Positions 26,723 through 36,489 are shown, counted from the stretch's first letter. The stretch: 64,000 nucleotides of DNA from Lelliottia sp. WAP21 (GCF_020532665.2 NZ_JAIWPG020000003.1:434001-498000), one strand, 5' to 3'. The notes: a model not told the origin generated them from the sequence alone. Made by a program: numbers and translations.

Positions 26723-28135
26723 TTACTCATCATCGTACTGAGGGCCCGCGTAGTTATCAAAGCGCGACCATTGCCCGTTAAAGGTCAGACGTACCGTCCC
26801 GATCGGGCCGTTACGCTGCTTACCAATAATGATTTCGGCGATCCCTTTCATGTCGCTATTTTCGTGATACACCTCATCACGGTAGATGAACATGATTAAG
26901 TCGGCATCCTGCTCGATGGAGCCAGATTCACGTAAGTCGGAGTTAACCGGGCGCTTATCAGCACGTTGTTCCAGCGAGCGGTTAAGCTGCGAAAGGGCCA
27001 CCACGGGCACCTGCAACTCTTTCGCCAACGCCTTGAGCGAGCGGGAAATTTCGGCAATTTCCAGGGTACGGTTATCCGACAGTGAAGGCACACGCATCAG
27101 CTGAAGGTAGTCGATCATGATAAGGCCGATGCCGCCGTGTTCGCGGGCAATACGCCGCGCGCGCGAACGCACTTCCGTAGGCGTCAGGCCAGAGGAATCG
27201 TCAATATAGATATTACGTTTTTCCAGCAGAATGCCCATGGTGCCGGAGATACGCGCCCAGTCTTCATCGTCTAACTGGCCGGTACGAATACGGGTCTGAT
27301 CCACGCGCGACAGGGATGCCAGAGAACGCATCATGATCTGATCGGAGGGCATCTCAAGACTGAAAATTAAAACCGGTTTATCCTGCAACATCGCCGCATT
27401 TTCGACGAGGTTCATCGCAAAGGTGGTTTTACCCATCGACGGACGCGCCGCAACGATAATCAGATCGGAGGGCTGCAGGCCCGCCGTTTTTTTATTGAGA
27501 TCGTCATAGCCGGTATTCACCCCCGTTACGCCGTCGTGCGGTTGCTGGAAGAGCTGTTCAATACGGGCGATGGTCGAGTCGAGCACATCGGCAATATTTT
27601 TAGGGCCTTCGTCTTTATTTGCACGACTTTCCGCAATTTTAAAGACGCGTGATTCAGCCAGATCGAGGAGATCTTCGCTGGTGCGGCCCTGGGGATCAAA
27701 ACCCGCCTCGGCGATTTCGTTGGCGACAGCGATCATTTCGCGGACAACGGCACGTTCGCGCACGATATCGGCATAAGCACTGATATTCGCCGCACTTGGC
27801 GTATTTTTGGATAACTCAGCCAGATAGGCAAAACCGCCGACGCTGTCCAGCTGACCAAGACGCTCAAGGGATTCTGCCAGCGTAATCAGGTCAATCGGAC
27901 TGCCCGATTCCTGAAGTCGTGCCATTTCGGTGAAAATATGGCGATGCGGACGGGTATAAAAGTCCTCGGACACCACGCGTTCGGCAACATCGTCCCAACG
28001 CTCGTTGTCCAGCATTAAACCGCCCAACACCGACTGTTCCGCTTCAATCGAGTGCGGCGGGACTTTTAACCCGGCGACCTGATAATCACGTTCGCGAGGT
28101 TCAGTCTGTTTGTTGAAGGGTTTGTTTCCTGCCAT
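26723..28135 (-). CDS. dnaB: Replicative DNA helicase DnaB
   Basis: The 470-residue hexameric helicase unwinds DNA at the fork. The N-terminal primase-interaction domain begins [19 protein letters not shown] RecA-like core follows with Walker [14 protein letters not shown] and Walker [12 protein letters not shown]. The C-terminal segment includes [16 protein letters not shown] and [22 protein letters not shown]. There is no intein. It diverges from qorA across 65 bases. Confidence 0.99.
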   Translation of the reverse strand: MAGNKPFNKQTEPRERDYQVAGLKVPPHSIEAEQSVLGGLMLDNERWDDVAERVVSEDFYTRPHRHIFTEMARLQESGSPIDLITLAESLERLGQLDSVGGFAYLAELSKNTPSAANISAYADIVRERAVVREMIAVANEIAEAGFDPQGRTSEDLLDLAESRVFKIAESRANKDEGPKNIADVLDSTIARIEQLFQQPHDGVTGVNTGYDDLNKKTAGLQPSDLIIVAARPSMGKTTFAMNLVENAAMLQDKPVLIFSLEMPSDQIMMRSLASLSRVDQTRIRTGQLDDEDWARISGTMGILLEKRNIYIDDSSGLTPTEVRSRARRIAREHGGIGLIMIDYLQLMRVPSLSDNRTLEIAEISRSLKALAKELQVPVVALSQLNRSLEQRADKRPVNSDLRESGSIEQDADLIMFIYRDEVYHENSDMKGIAEIIIGKQRNGPIGTVRLTFNGQWSRFDNYAGPQYDDE

Positions 28136-28200
28136 AGTGAATGGAGTTACCGAGATAAAGAGTGGGTCGAAAGATTACCACATTTTCTTATGGAGGAAGC

Positions 28201-29184
28201 ATGGCAACGCGTATTGAATTTCACAAGCATGGCGGCCCTGAGGTACTCAATGCGGTTGAGTTTACCCCCGCAGCGCCTGGCGAAACCGAAATCCAGGTTG
28301 AAAATAAAGCCATCGGTATTAACTACATCGACACCTATATTCGCGGCGGCCTTTATCCACCTCCCTCGATGCCGAGCGGATTGGGAACCGAAGCCGCAGG
28401 CGTGGTGGTGAAGGTGGGCAGTGCCGTGAAGCATATTAAAGAAGGCGATCGCGTGGTGTATGCACAGTCGGCGCTGGGCGCTTACAGTTCCGTTCACAAC
28501 GTTCCGGCCGACAAAGCTGCCATTTTGCCGAATGCAATTTCGTTCGAACAGGCCGCGGCATCTTTCCTGAAAGGACTGACCGTCTTTTATCTGCTGCGTA
28601 AAACCTATGAAATCAAACCGGACGAGCCTTTCCTGTTCCACGCGGCTGCCGGTGGCGTGGGGCTGATTGCCTGCCAGTGGGCGAAAGCGCTCGGGGCAAA
28701 ACTGATCGGCACCGTGGGGAGTGCGCAAAAAGCGCAGCGGGCGCAACAGGCCGGGGCCTGGCAGGTGATCAATTACCGTGAAGAGAACATTGCCGAGCGG
28801 GTCAAAGAGATCACCGGCGGTAAAAAGTTACGTGTGGTGTATGACTCGGTGGGGAAAGACACCTGGGAAGCGTCGCTGGATTGTTTGCAGCGCCGTGGCC
28901 TGATGGTGAGCTTTGGCAACGCCTCAGGCGCCGTGACCGGTGTGAATCTCGGCATCCTCAATCAGAAAGGCTCGCTTTACGTCACCCGCCCTTCCCTGCA
29001 AGGCTATATCACCACGCGTGAAGAGCTGATCGAAGCCAGCAATGAGCTGTTCTCGTTGATCGCGAGCGGAGTAATTAAAGTCGATGTGGCCGACGCTCAG
29101 AAATACCCGCTAAGCGAGGCACGGCGTGCGCATGAGGTACTGGAAAGCCGGGTAACAGAAGGGTCGAGCCTGCTCATTCCCTGA
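28201..29184 (+). CDS. qorA: Quinone oxidoreductase QorA
   Basis: The protein has 327 residues from the ATG at 28201 (MATRIEFHKHGGPEVL), which has GGAGG upstream. This NADPH-dependent quinone reductase belongs to the zinc-free medium-chain dehydrogenase family. The Rossmann motif is in HAAAGGVGLIACQWAKALGAKLIGTVG, and the GSLYVTRPSLQGYI region matches E. coli QorA. Length equals E. coli QorA. Confidence 0.98.
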   Translation: MATRIEFHKHGGPEVLNAVEFTPAAPGETEIQVENKAIGINYIDTYIRGGLYPPPSMPSGLGTEAAGVVVKVGSAVKHIKEGDRVVYAQSALGAYSSVHNVPADKAAILPNAISFEQAAASFLKGLTVFYLLRKTYEIKPDEPFLFHAAAGGVGLIACQWAKALGAKLIGTVGSAQKAQRAQQAGAWQVINYREENIAERVKEITGGKKLRVVYDSVGKDTWEASLDCLQRRGLMVSFGNASGAVTGVNLGILNQKGSLYVTRPSLQGYITTREELIEASNELFSLIASGVIKVDVADAQKYPLSEARRAHEVLESRVTEGSSLLIP

Positions 29185-29200
29185 CCCTAAAAAAGAAATT

Positions 29201-29230
29201 GGGCTTCCCGTGGGAAGCCCTTTCTTTTTT
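29201..29230 (+). terminator. Rho-independent terminator of qorA
   Basis: GGGCTTCCC-GT-GGGAAGCCC is a perfect nine-pair stem followed by TTTCTTTTTT, 17 bases after the qorA stop. Confidence 0.92.
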
Positions 29231-29368
29231 TAGTTCGGCTGTATGTAGGGTACAGCTCGATGAATTCTTTAGCGGCAGTCATAGTGACAGATTCGATAAG
29301 TAAATCCTATTCCGTTCTAAGCAATGCTGCCGGAAAAGTTGCAGGTATGTGACGAACCCCTCAATACC

Positions 29369-29611
29369 TTAGTAACGAAAACGCTTATTGCGCTGATAAC
29401 TCGGGAGTTTTGGTGATTTAATCGCCCGAATAACCCATACAACCGCAATCGCCAGCAGCAGCCACGGCAAGAGCTTAATCGTCAGGGCAAAGAGTCCACC
29501 GATGAACATCACCACGGTCGCCACCACCATCGCGATCAGAATGCCCAGCAATGAGACGCCCGTAACCATCAGCATCACAAAAAATCCCAATACAAAAAGT
29601 AGTTCAAGCAT
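29369..29611 (-). CDS. pspG: Phage shock protein G
   Basis: The 80-residue inner-membrane protein begins MLELLFVLGFFVMLMVTGVS. It has two or three hydrophobic helices and a basic tail (SPKLPSYQRNKRFRY). It matches E. coli PspG, an effector of the phage-shock response to inner-membrane stress that is controlled by PspF although unlinked to pspABC. The sigma-54 promoter upstream supports this. Confidence 0.96.
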   Translation of the reverse strand: MLELLFVLGFFVMLMVTGVSLLGILIAMVVATVVMFIGGLFALTIKLLPWLLLAIAVVWVIRAIKSPKLPSYQRNKRFRY

Positions 29612-29651
29612 GGTTCTCTCCCACGTAATACCCGAATGATGAAAAGGCTAT

Positions 29652-29667
29652 TACAAGAAACATGCCA
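29652..29667 (-). promoter_or_regulatory. Sigma-54 promoter of pspG
   Basis: On the minus strand the bases read TGGCAT-GTTTC-TTGTA, against a consensus of TGGCAC-N5-TTGCA. The -24 element is nearly perfect. The -12 element has a T instead of the conserved C. Spacing is correct, and transcription would begin about 30 bases before the pspG ATG. Confidence 0.75.
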
Positions 29668-29696
29668 ATTTTAATGCATTGAAAGATAACAAAAAA

Positions 29697-29718
29697 GGCT
29701 TGTCATTCCTGACAAGCC
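29697..29718 (-). terminator. Rho-independent terminator of dusA
   Basis: GGCTTGTCA and TGACAAGCC form a perfect nine-pair stem with a four-base loop. On the minus strand it is followed by TTTTTT. It lies 30 bases after the dusA stop. Confidence 0.92.
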
Positions 29719-29748
29719 CTGGTGAATTTGACGAAAAATGAGTGAAAT

Positions 29749-30744
29749 TTATCGTTTATCAGCAACCAGTCGCAGCGCGTGCTCAAGCACATTGATGTCC
29801 GCGCCAGGTTTATGCGCATTTTCACTCAGATAGCGACGCCATTGACGTGCTCCCGGGATGCCCTGGAAGAGGCCAAGCATGTGTCGGGTGATGTGCCCCA
29901 GGTAGGTGCCATTGCTCAGCTCACGCTCAATGTAGGGATACATTGCGCGCACCACGGCGACCGGATCGCTATCCGCGCCGTTAACGCCAAAGATTTCACG
30001 ATCGACGGTCGTCAGAATACCGGGGTTCTGGTACGCCTCGCGTCCCACCATCACGCCATCCATATGCTCCAGGTGCACTTTGGCCTCCTCGAGCGATTTA
30101 ATGCCGCCATTGATCGACATCGTCAGGTGCGGGAAATCGCGCTTTAACTGGTATACGCGGGGGTAGTCCAGCGGGGGAATTTCACGGTTTTCTTTTGGAC
30201 TTAATCCAGAAAGCCAGGCTTTACGGGCGTGGATAATAAACATCTCACACTCGCCTTTCCCGGCAACCGTATTGATGAAATCACACAGAAATTCGTAGCT
30301 GTCCTGGTCATCAATACCGATACGGGTTTTAACCGTCACGGGGATGGACACCACATCGCGCATCGCTTTGATCCCGTCCGCCACGAGCTGCGCATTGCCC
30401 ATCAGACACGCACCGAACATGCCATTTTGTACGCGATCGGAAGGACAGCCGACGTTCAGGTTTATCTCGTCGTAGCCACGCGCTTCCGCCAGCTTCGCAC
30501 AGTGGGCAAGAGCTGCCGGATCGCTGCCACCCAGCTGCAAAGCGACAGGATGTTCTTCTTCGCTGTAGGCCAGATAGTCGCCTTTACCGTGAACGATCGC
30601 CCCGGTCGTCACCATTTCGGTGTAGAGCAGCGTATGGCGGGAGAGCTGGCGCAGGAAGTAGCGACAGTGTCTGTCCGTCCAGTCGAGCATCGGCGCGATG
30701 GAAAAACGATGTGCAGGGAAAGTTGACTGAGATTCTGACGACAT
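29749..30744 (-). CDS. dusA: tRNA-dihydrouridine synthase A
   Basis: The 331-residue FMN enzyme reduces uridines 20 and 20a in the tRNA D-loop. The core [17 protein letters not shown], the catalytic cysteine in [21 protein letters not shown], the FMN-binding [16 protein letters not shown] and the INGGI segment match E. coli DusA. The first 13 or so residues differ from E. coli, and an internal start is possible but not needed. Confidence 0.98.
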   Translation of the reverse strand: MSSESQSTFPAHRFSIAPMLDWTDRHCRYFLRQLSRHTLLYTEMVTTGAIVHGKGDYLAYSEEEHPVALQLGGSDPAALAHCAKLAEARGYDEINLNVGCPSDRVQNGMFGACLMGNAQLVADGIKAMRDVVSIPVTVKTRIGIDDQDSYEFLCDFINTVAGKGECEMFIIHARKAWLSGLSPKENREIPPLDYPRVYQLKRDFPHLTMSINGGIKSLEEAKVHLEHMDGVMVGREAYQNPGILTTVDREIFGVNGADSDPVAVVRAMYPYIERELSNGTYLGHITRHMLGLFQGIPGARQWRRYLSENAHKPGADINVLEHALRLVADKR

Positions 30745-30798
30745 GGCGAAGTTTTAAGCATCTGCTGGAAAAGGGGCGCTACTATAGCACAAGAAAAG

Positions 30799-30819
30799 CC
30801 GGAGGCGCATGGCCTCCGG
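30799..30819 (-). terminator. Terminator of the TraF-like gene
   Basis: CCGGAGGC and GCCTCCGG pair around a five-base loop. Read on the minus strand, it is followed by CTTTTCTT. It sits seven bases after the stop of the TraF-like gene. Confidence 0.8.
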
Positions 30820-30825
30820 TTTTGC

Positions 30826-32136
30826 TTAGAAGGTAACGCTCAACTGTGCGCCCGCCCCCCAGGTTTCATCCTCACCATACAGGCCCATCAGGTCGACATG
30901 CACGGTATTAAAGGGCGCAAAACCGACACCGCCGGTGAAGACATTGCTGTCATTCCCCTTTACATCAGCACGATAACCGGCGCGAACGGCCAGCCAATTG
31001 AGCGGTGTTACCTCGGCACCCACGCCCACATACTGGGAGGTATCTTCGCTTTTGAATCCTTTGGTTTCCGTCAGATCGCCATCCGCTGTCAGGGTGACTA
31101 AATCATTATGCCAGGCAGCACCTGCGGTCACCAGAGGACGAATTTGGTAAGTATCTTTATAGCTCACCACTTCCCCGGTTCTGCCGTTGCGGATACGCAC
31201 ATCTTTCGTATCGATATCACGCGACATCAGGTTCTGCCCGCTCACGCCGACGGTCCAGTGTTCGCCAAAGTCTGCGGTAATACCCGCATCCACGTTAAAG
31301 CCGGTGTCGTCGGTACGGTAACGGCTGTCGTTCCATTTATTACTGTCGTAGTCATAAATAGACGTGGTGTAGTTATAGACCCAGGTTTTTTGCAGTTTTG
31401 GCGTGACACCGACAGAGACCGGCACGCCACCCAAATCAAACTGACGAGCCACAGCAATACCATAGTCAGAGACAATAGCAGCCCGGCCAGACGCCGTTGA
31501 GTTAAGGTTTTTGGTAATCTGGTCGGTCCCGTTGATCGCTGCGTCCAGCGCAACGCCCGCGGCGACCACATCGCTTCGCTGGATACCGCGCAGGTAATCA
31601 ATATCCTGCTGATCGATAGACGAACTTACGCGCCCGTGCGCATAGCCTTTGGCCATGAAAGCCACGGCAAGCACATCGTTTGGAATCGTGACGGCAAGAC
31701 CGGCACCTGCTGTCGCACGCGCGGTTTTCCCTTTCAGGTAATCCAGCTCATCGGCCAGATCCTTTGCTGCGCCCTGAAACTCGTTGATAGAACCTAAGGG
31801 GTTGGTAATGATTTCGGCAGGCGTAAGGTTATCAATGACATCCTGATAGTGGTTGATTTTATCGTTGATGTTATCAATTTCATCCTGAAGATTGTCTTTA
31901 TCCGTAATCTGCGCACCGACGGCAGGCAGAATCACGGTGACATCGTCGTCAGGTTTTGCCTTCGCCAGCAAAGCAGGGTTGATTAACGCCCCACTGCCAT
32001 AACTGCCTGATGCGACACCTGTGCCACCCATTGCATCACTACGTGATTCCGTCCAGGTATTGGCTGCTCCCGCCTGATTTGCCATAAACATGGAGACAGC
32101 AATGCTAACCACCGAAAATTTAAAATGTTTTTTCAC
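30826..32136 (-). CDS. TraF-like outer-membrane beta-barrel protein
   Basis: The 436-residue protein has a signal peptide (MKKHFKFSVVSIAVSMFMANQAGA cleaved after AGA). It then shows a FadL/TraF-like opening (SDAMGGTGVASGSYGSGALINPALLAKAK) and a series of amphipathic strands ending in a C-terminal aromatic residue (GAGAQLSVTF), the outer-membrane insertion signal. A helical, Asp/Asn-rich segment at about 78-125 is probably a plug or periplasmic insert. This fits the 'conjugal transfer protein TraF' family of chromosomal barrels, which are not tied to conjugation; no tra genes are nearby. Substrate unknown. Confidence 0.75.
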   Translation of the reverse strand: MKKHFKFSVVSIAVSMFMANQAGAANTWTESRSDAMGGTGVASGSYGSGALINPALLAKAKPDDDVTVILPAVGAQITDKDNLQDEIDNINDKINHYQDVIDNLTPAEIITNPLGSINEFQGAAKDLADELDYLKGKTARATAGAGLAVTIPNDVLAVAFMAKGYAHGRVSSSIDQQDIDYLRGIQRSDVVAAGVALDAAINGTDQITKNLNSTASGRAAIVSDYGIAVARQFDLGGVPVSVGVTPKLQKTWVYNYTTSIYDYDSNKWNDSRYRTDDTGFNVDAGITADFGEHWTVGVSGQNLMSRDIDTKDVRIRNGRTGEVVSYKDTYQIRPLVTAGAAWHNDLVTLTADGDLTETKGFKSEDTSQYVGVGAEVTPLNWLAVRAGYRADVKGNDSNVFTGGVGFAPFNTVHVDLMGLYGEDETWGAGAQLSVTF

Positions 32137-32308
32137 AGTTTTCTCGTCTTATAGTCTGTTATTAAATAACCCCCTGTCAGTTATCACCCAAACAGGAGCG
32201 AACTATTGCTGTGAATAAGAACAAAAAGACCTGCTATTTCCCTAAGTTAAATCTTCCGGTCGGCCTGTTGTATTCTGTGATGGCCCTCAATATTTATAGA
32301 AGAGGATG

Positions 32309-32797
32309 TTATTTTCGCCCAGGTTTTCCATCGTGAGGGCCAAAAAATTGCGGTGGATGGTCCACCCAGCGGTCCTGACGGCTCGCTGCATACGCCGGAT
32401 TCAGTGGGTAATAGATACGGTTCTGTTTCTTGTTTGCTTCTCCCACCACCAGCAATCGCACCTCTTCATCGGTATTATTAATAAAGGTGTGGCACAGCCC
32501 GGTCCCGGCAGGAAAGCCCACGCTGTCGCCCGGTTCCAGTTTCCATAAATACCCATTGATCCACGCCTCAGGGTGCCCTTCTAACACGTAGATGAACTCT
32601 TCTTCGTCACTTTCTGCATGGGGATACGAGGTACGTCGCCCTGGCGGCAGTCGTTCGTGATGGATACCGAGACGTCCGAGTCCCAGCTTGCGGGCCAGCG
32701 GCGCGCCAATAGAAAAAAGTTCGTCGCTATCGGGATAGGTTGAATCATCCGCGCCTTCGACGTCACGCCAGTGTTTTATGCATTCAGGTCTTTTCAT
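32309..32797 (-). CDS. Cupin-domain protein
   Basis: The 162-residue protein has a single cupin fold. Motif 1 is PGRRTSYPHAESDEEEFIYVLEGHPEAWING, with the metal-binding His and Glu pattern. Motif 2 is PGDSVGFPAGTGLCHTFINN. The C-terminal extension (NRIYYPLNPAYAASRQDRWVDHPPQFFG) is typical of a subgroup of uncharacterised cupins. It has no signal peptide. Its function cannot be told. It lies between the TraF-like gene and zur, where E. coli has yjbL and yjbM. Confidence 0.8.
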   Translation of the reverse strand: MKRPECIKHWRDVEGADDSTYPDSDELFSIGAPLARKLGLGRLGIHHERLPPGRRTSYPHAESDEEEFIYVLEGHPEAWINGYLWKLEPGDSVGFPAGTGLCHTFINNTDEEVRLLVVGEANKKQNRIYYPLNPAYAASRQDRWVDHPPQFFGPHDGKPGRK

Positions 32798-32914
32798 GAT
32801 GTTATAGCCCAGTAGTGCGATGCGTCAGGTATAGCACATGGCGTCGGATCTCGGCGTTTTTAACAGAACATGATAAAGTGGGGGTTTACAGCCATTTTTT
32901 ATTCGAGGTGCTTA

Positions 32915-33430
32915 ATGGATAAGACCACAACGCAGGAGCTGCTCGCGCAAGCTGAAAAGCTCTGTGCGCAACGCAATGTGCGCCTGACTCCGCAGCGCCT
33001 TGAAGTTCTGCGTCTGATGAGCCTGCAACAAAATGCCATTAGCGCTTATGACCTGCTTGACCTTCTGCGCGAGAGTGAGCCTCAGGCTAAGCCGCCAACG
33101 GTGTATCGCGCCCTGGATTTTCTGCTTGAGCAGGGTTTTGTTCATAAGGTGGAATCGACGAACAGCTATGTGCTGTGTCATCTTTTCGATCAGCCCACCC
33201 ACACATCGGCCATGTTTATTTGCGATCGCTGTGGTTCGGTGAAGGAGAAAGGTGCAGAGGGTGTAGAAGATATTCTTCACACGCTGGCAGCAAAGATGGG
33301 CTTTGCCCTTCGCCATAATGTGATTGAAGCGCATGGCTTATGTTCGAGTTGTGTTGAGGTTGAAGCCTGCTCTCATCAGGGTGAGTGTCAGCACGATCAC
33401 TCTATTCTGGTAAAGAAAAAACCGCGCTAA
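32915..33430 (+). CDS. zur: Zinc uptake regulator Zur
   Basis: The protein has 171 residues from the ATG at 32915 (MDKTTTQELLAQAEKLCAQ). It is the Fur-family repressor of zinc-uptake genes. It has a winged helix (RLTPQRLEVLRLMSLQQNAISAYDLLDLLRE, PTVYRALDFLLEQGFVHK). The metal sites include CDRCGSVKEK and C-terminal CSSCVEVEAC, whose cysteines bind structural zinc. Length equals E. coli Zur. An upstream in-frame ATG adds 15 unrelated residues and is rejected. Confidence 0.98.
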   Translation: MDKTTTQELLAQAEKLCAQRNVRLTPQRLEVLRLMSLQQNAISAYDLLDLLRESEPQAKPPTVYRALDFLLEQGFVHKVESTNSYVLCHLFDQPTHTSAMFICDRCGSVKEKGAEGVEDILHTLAAKMGFALRHNVIEAHGLCSSCVEVEACSHQGECQHDHSILVKKKPR

Positions 33431-33436
33431 AAAATC

Positions 33437-33455
33437 GGGCGGCTTAACGCCGCCC
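33437..33455 (+). terminator. Terminator of zur
   Basis: GGGCGGC and GCCGCCC form a seven-pair GC stem with a TTAAC loop, preceded by an A-run and followed by TCTTAGTT. It lies six bases after the zur stop. The T-run is weak. Confidence 0.65.
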
Positions 33456-33506
33456 TCTTAGTTGTACGTCCATGTACGTTGGGTAGTCATGTCGGGAAAA
33501 TACCGC

Positions 33507-33716
33507 TTACCAGCGGTAGTCGTTACGTTTTTCCCATTCGCCGACTTCTTTCTCGGCCTGATCTTTCTGGTATCCGTAACGTTCCTGAATTTTACCGACC
33601 AGCTGATCGCGTTTACCTTCGATGATCGTCATGTCATCGTCAGTCAGCTTACCCCACTGCTCTTTCGCTTTACCTTTGAACTGCTTCCAGTTACCGCCGA
33701 TTTCGTCTTTATTCAT
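33507..33716 (-). CDS. yjbJ: CsbD-family stress protein YjbJ
   Basis: The protein has 69 residues from the ATG at 33716 (MNKDEIGGNWKQFKGKAKEQWG). It is a small, very hydrophilic CsbD-family protein, abundant in stationary phase in E. coli, probably under RpoS. The pattern GKLTDDDMTIIEGKRDQLVGKIQERYGYQKDQAEKEV is the family signature. Its molecular role is unknown. Confidence 0.96.
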   Translation of the reverse strand: MNKDEIGGNWKQFKGKAKEQWGKLTDDDMTIIEGKRDQLVGKIQERYGYQKDQAEKEVGEWEKRNDYRW

Positions 33717-33861
33717 AATCATATCCTCATCGTTCAGGTATCACGTAAATTCATATCGTCCGTAACGTTCATTTCATGCTGGACGTGATAATAATTGTAG
33801 ATGAGGATCTGGGACATGTTTCGTTATTCAGAATCTTTAACCATTTGCGCAAACGAGCCCG

Positions 33862-35181
33862 TCACGAGAACCAGGTATTATTTCGCCAGTGACGACGCCA
33901 GACCAGCCCGAGAGACAGCCCGCGAAGCGCAAGAAAAACGGCCAGCGCCAGCCATAATCCATGGTTACCCAGATAAGGGAGCGTGAGAAGCGTGAGCGCA
34001 AATCCCGCTGCGGCGACCGCCATGCTGTTGCGCATTTCCGCCCCTCGCGTTGCGCCAATAAACATGCCATCCAGCAGGTAACACCAGACCCCAACAACCG
34101 GTAAGACAATTTGCCAGCCAATATAGTGGCTTGCCAGTTCGCGCAGCGCCGGGAGAGAGGTGAGCATCGCGACAATATTGCTGCCAAACAGAGCGTAGAT
34201 CAGCGCAAATGCCAGCGCGACCAGGCCCGACTGCCGACAGGCTGCGTGCCAGACGTCCTGCAACTGTCCCGCCTGTTTTGCCCCATACGCCTGTCCGGAG
34301 TGGGCTTCAACAGCATAGGCAAAACCGTCCAACGCGTAGGCGGTAAAGGTTAACAGGGTCATCAACACGGCATTCACGGCCACGATTTCTGGCCCTAAGC
34401 GCGCCCCGAAAACGGTCAATGCGCCAAAACAGAGTTGCAGCAGCAGGGAGCGCAACATAATGTCGCGATTCAGCGCCAGCAGTTGACGAACCTGCCCACG
34501 CCAGGCGGTTTTCAGCATTGCAAAGGTGACCCCGCGCATGACCAGTACGCGTTTCACCATCCACAAGCCTAAGAAAAAGGTTCCGTACTCTGCCACGACC
34601 GTCGCCAGTGCGGCGCCCTGCACGTTCATGTGCAGCCCCATAACCAGCCAGAGATCGAGCACGATATTCAGAAGATTGCCTACCACCAGCAAAATCACCG
34701 GCGCGCGGGCGTACTGAACGCCCAACAGCCAGCCTAGCAGGACAAGGTTTGCCAGAGAGGCCGGGGCGCTGAGCCAGCGAATTTCAAGAAAGCGCCGGGC
34801 CTGTGCCAGCACCGCGTCACTGCCGCCAACGATATACAGTGCCGCATCAATCAGCGGCGCGCGTAGCAGCACAATCAACATCCCGGCACCTAACGCCAGA
34901 ATCAGGGGTTGAACCAATGCACGCGCCAGTCGTAACGGATCTTTCGCGCCAAATGCCTGTGCCGTGAGTCCCGTCGTGCTCATGCGTAAAAAGAGCAGCA
35001 GCATAAAGAGGAAGCTGGTGGCCGTTGCGCCAATCGCCACGCCGCCGAGATAAAGGGGAGAATCAAGATGACCAATGACAGCCGTATCCACAAGCCCTAA
35101 AAGCGGGACGGTAATATTGGAGAAGATCATTGGGAGAGCAAGACGCCACAATGCCTTGTCTGAGGTTGTCAGCAGAGACAT
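33862..35181 (-). CDS. dinF: MATE-family efflux protein DinF
   Basis: The 439-residue protein has 12 predicted membrane helices and MATE-family sequence. It matches E. coli DinF over nearly its whole length (ALPMIFSNITVPLLGLVDTAVIGHL, NRDIMLRSLLLQLCFGA, YALDGFAYAVEAHSGQAYG). It has been linked to protection from oxidative stress and bile salts. It lies 67 bases after lexA on the same strand, so it should be induced with lexA in the SOS response. Confidence 0.97.
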   Translation of the reverse strand: MSLLTTSDKALWRLALPMIFSNITVPLLGLVDTAVIGHLDSPLYLGGVAIGATATSFLFMLLLFLRMSTTGLTAQAFGAKDPLRLARALVQPLILALGAGMLIVLLRAPLIDAALYIVGGSDAVLAQARRFLEIRWLSAPASLANLVLLGWLLGVQYARAPVILLVVGNLLNIVLDLWLVMGLHMNVQGAALATVVAEYGTFFLGLWMVKRVLVMRGVTFAMLKTAWRGQVRQLLALNRDIMLRSLLLQLCFGALTVFGARLGPEIVAVNAVLMTLLTFTAYALDGFAYAVEAHSGQAYGAKQAGQLQDVWHAACRQSGLVALAFALIYALFGSNIVAMLTSLPALRELASHYIGWQIVLPVVGVWCYLLDGMFIGATRGAEMRNSMAVAAAGFALTLLTLPYLGNHGLWLALAVFLALRGLSLGLVWRRHWRNNTWFS

Positions 35182-35248
35182 GAGAAATGTCCGGAGCAGG
35201 AATAAAGAGAATCAGGCTGCGGAGGTACCGCAACCTGTCAGGAAGAGA

Positions 35249-35857
35249 TTACAGCCATTCACCGTTGCGAATGACGCCCACGGCCAGCCCTTCGATGGAG
35301 AAGCTCTGTTCACGAAGGTCGACCACAATCGGGGAAAATTCGCTATTTTCCGGTAGCAGTTGTACGGAGTTGCCCTGTTTTTTCAGGCGTTTGACCGTCA
35401 CTTCATCGTCAATACGCGCCACAACAACCTGTCCGTTATGCACATCCTGGGTTTTATGCACGGCCAGCAAGTCGCCGTCAAGAATACCGATGTCTTTCAT
35501 GGACATACCGCTAACGCGAAGTAAGAAATCAGCGCTAGGTTTGAACATGCCAGGATCGACCTGATAATGACCTTCAATATGCTGTTGTGCCAGCAGGGGT
35601 TCACCTGCCGCGACACGCCCTATCAGCGGGATCCCCGTCTCTTCTTCAACGAGAAGACGAATACCACGCGACGCGCCAGACACGATTTCAATCGCGCCTT
35701 TACGCGCCAGGGCTTTAAGATGCTCTTCAGCCGCATTTGGAGAACGGAAGCCCAGTCGCTGCGCGATTTCCGCACGCGTAGGTGGCATACCCGTCTGGCC
35801 GATGTGATCCCGAATGAGATCAAACACCTCTTGCTGCCTGGTCGTTAACGCTTTCAT
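35249..35857 (-). CDS. lexA: SOS repressor LexA
   Basis: The 202-residue repressor has an N-terminal winged helix ([32 protein letters not shown]). The Ala-Gly cleavage site is in [11 protein letters not shown] (84-85), the nucleophile serine in [11 protein letters not shown] (119) and the catalytic lysine near 156 in TVKRLKK. Residue positions are those of E. coli LexA, which has the same length. Two LexA boxes upstream give autoregulation. Confidence 0.99.
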   Translation of the reverse strand: MKALTTRQQEVFDLIRDHIGQTGMPPTRAEIAQRLGFRSPNAAEEHLKALARKGAIEIVSGASRGIRLLVEEETGIPLIGRVAAGEPLLAQQHIEGHYQVDPGMFKPSADFLLRVSGMSMKDIGILDGDLLAVHKTQDVHNGQVVVARIDDEVTVKRLKKQGNSVQLLPENSEFSPIVVDLREQSFSIEGLAVGVIRNGEWL

Positions 35858-35865
35858 TCCGCCCC

Positions 35866-35881
35866 CTGGGTGTATATACAG
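35866..35881 (-). promoter_or_regulatory. LexA box 1 of lexA-dinF
   Basis: On the minus strand the bases read CTGTATATACACCCAG, the proximal lexA operator of E. coli. It lies 8-24 bases before the lexA ATG. One half-site is CCAG instead of ACAG. Confidence 0.93.
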
Positions 35882-35886
35882 TTATG

Positions 35887-35902
35887 CTGTGAGTATATAC
35901 AG
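35887..35902 (-). promoter_or_regulatory. LexA box 2 of lexA-dinF
   Basis: On the minus strand the bases read CTGTATATACTCACAG, a perfect CTGT-N8-ACAG site. Its centre is 21 bases from that of box 1, so two LexA dimers would bind the same face of the helix. Confidence 0.95.
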
Positions 35903-35965
35903 TTAAAGGTGAATTTGGAATCAAAAAGTGCACAAAAAACCAGGGACTTAATTATTCCTCGAGGC

Positions 35966-36334
35966 TTATCGGAAATGTGACCAAAGAAGCGTGCCCCAGG
36001 TGATAACCGCAGTGATAATGGCTAAAAGCACAGCGGCGGAGCCCATATCTTTTGCACGACCGGACAACTCGTGAAAATCGGAACCAATTCGGTCAACCAC
36101 CGCTTCGATAGCACTATTGAGAATTTCCACTATCATCACCAAAAGTACGGAACCAATGAGCAGAACGCGGGTTATGGCGTCAACATCAAGGAAACAGGCG
36201 ATAATCACCGCCACGATGGCCGCGACCCCTTCCTGACGGAAAGCAGCTTCATTGATCCATGCCGCACGGAAACCTTTCCATGAGTAGCCGGCAGCTTTGA
36301 TGATTCGGGTTAACCCAGTGGTATTATTGGCCAT
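35966..36334 (-). CDS. dgkA: Diacylglycerol kinase
   Basis: The 122-residue inner-membrane enzyme phosphorylates diacylglycerol to phosphatidate in membrane-lipid turnover. It has an amphipathic N-terminus (NNTTGLTRIIKAAGYSWKGFRAAWINEAAFRQE) and three membrane helices. The active-site stretch is VEILNSAIEAVVDRIGSDFHELSGRAKDMGSAAV. Length equals E. coli DgkA. It diverges from plsB, as in E. coli. Confidence 0.98.
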   Translation of the reverse strand: MANNTTGLTRIIKAAGYSWKGFRAAWINEAAFRQEGVAAIVAVIIACFLDVDAITRVLLIGSVLLVMIVEILNSAIEAVVDRIGSDFHELSGRAKDMGSAAVLLAIITAVITWGTLLWSHFR

Positions 36335-36489
36335 TAAAAGAACCTTTTCTTAGATTTAGCGTCAGTAACTATAGCGGCTGCGCGTTTCGCTGCCGTCTGA
36401 AGTATGACGGGTAACAACAGAAATTTTGCGCGCTTTCTGTTATCCTTTGCGCCGCAATTGCATTATTAACCAGAGGCTTTACATCCTTT

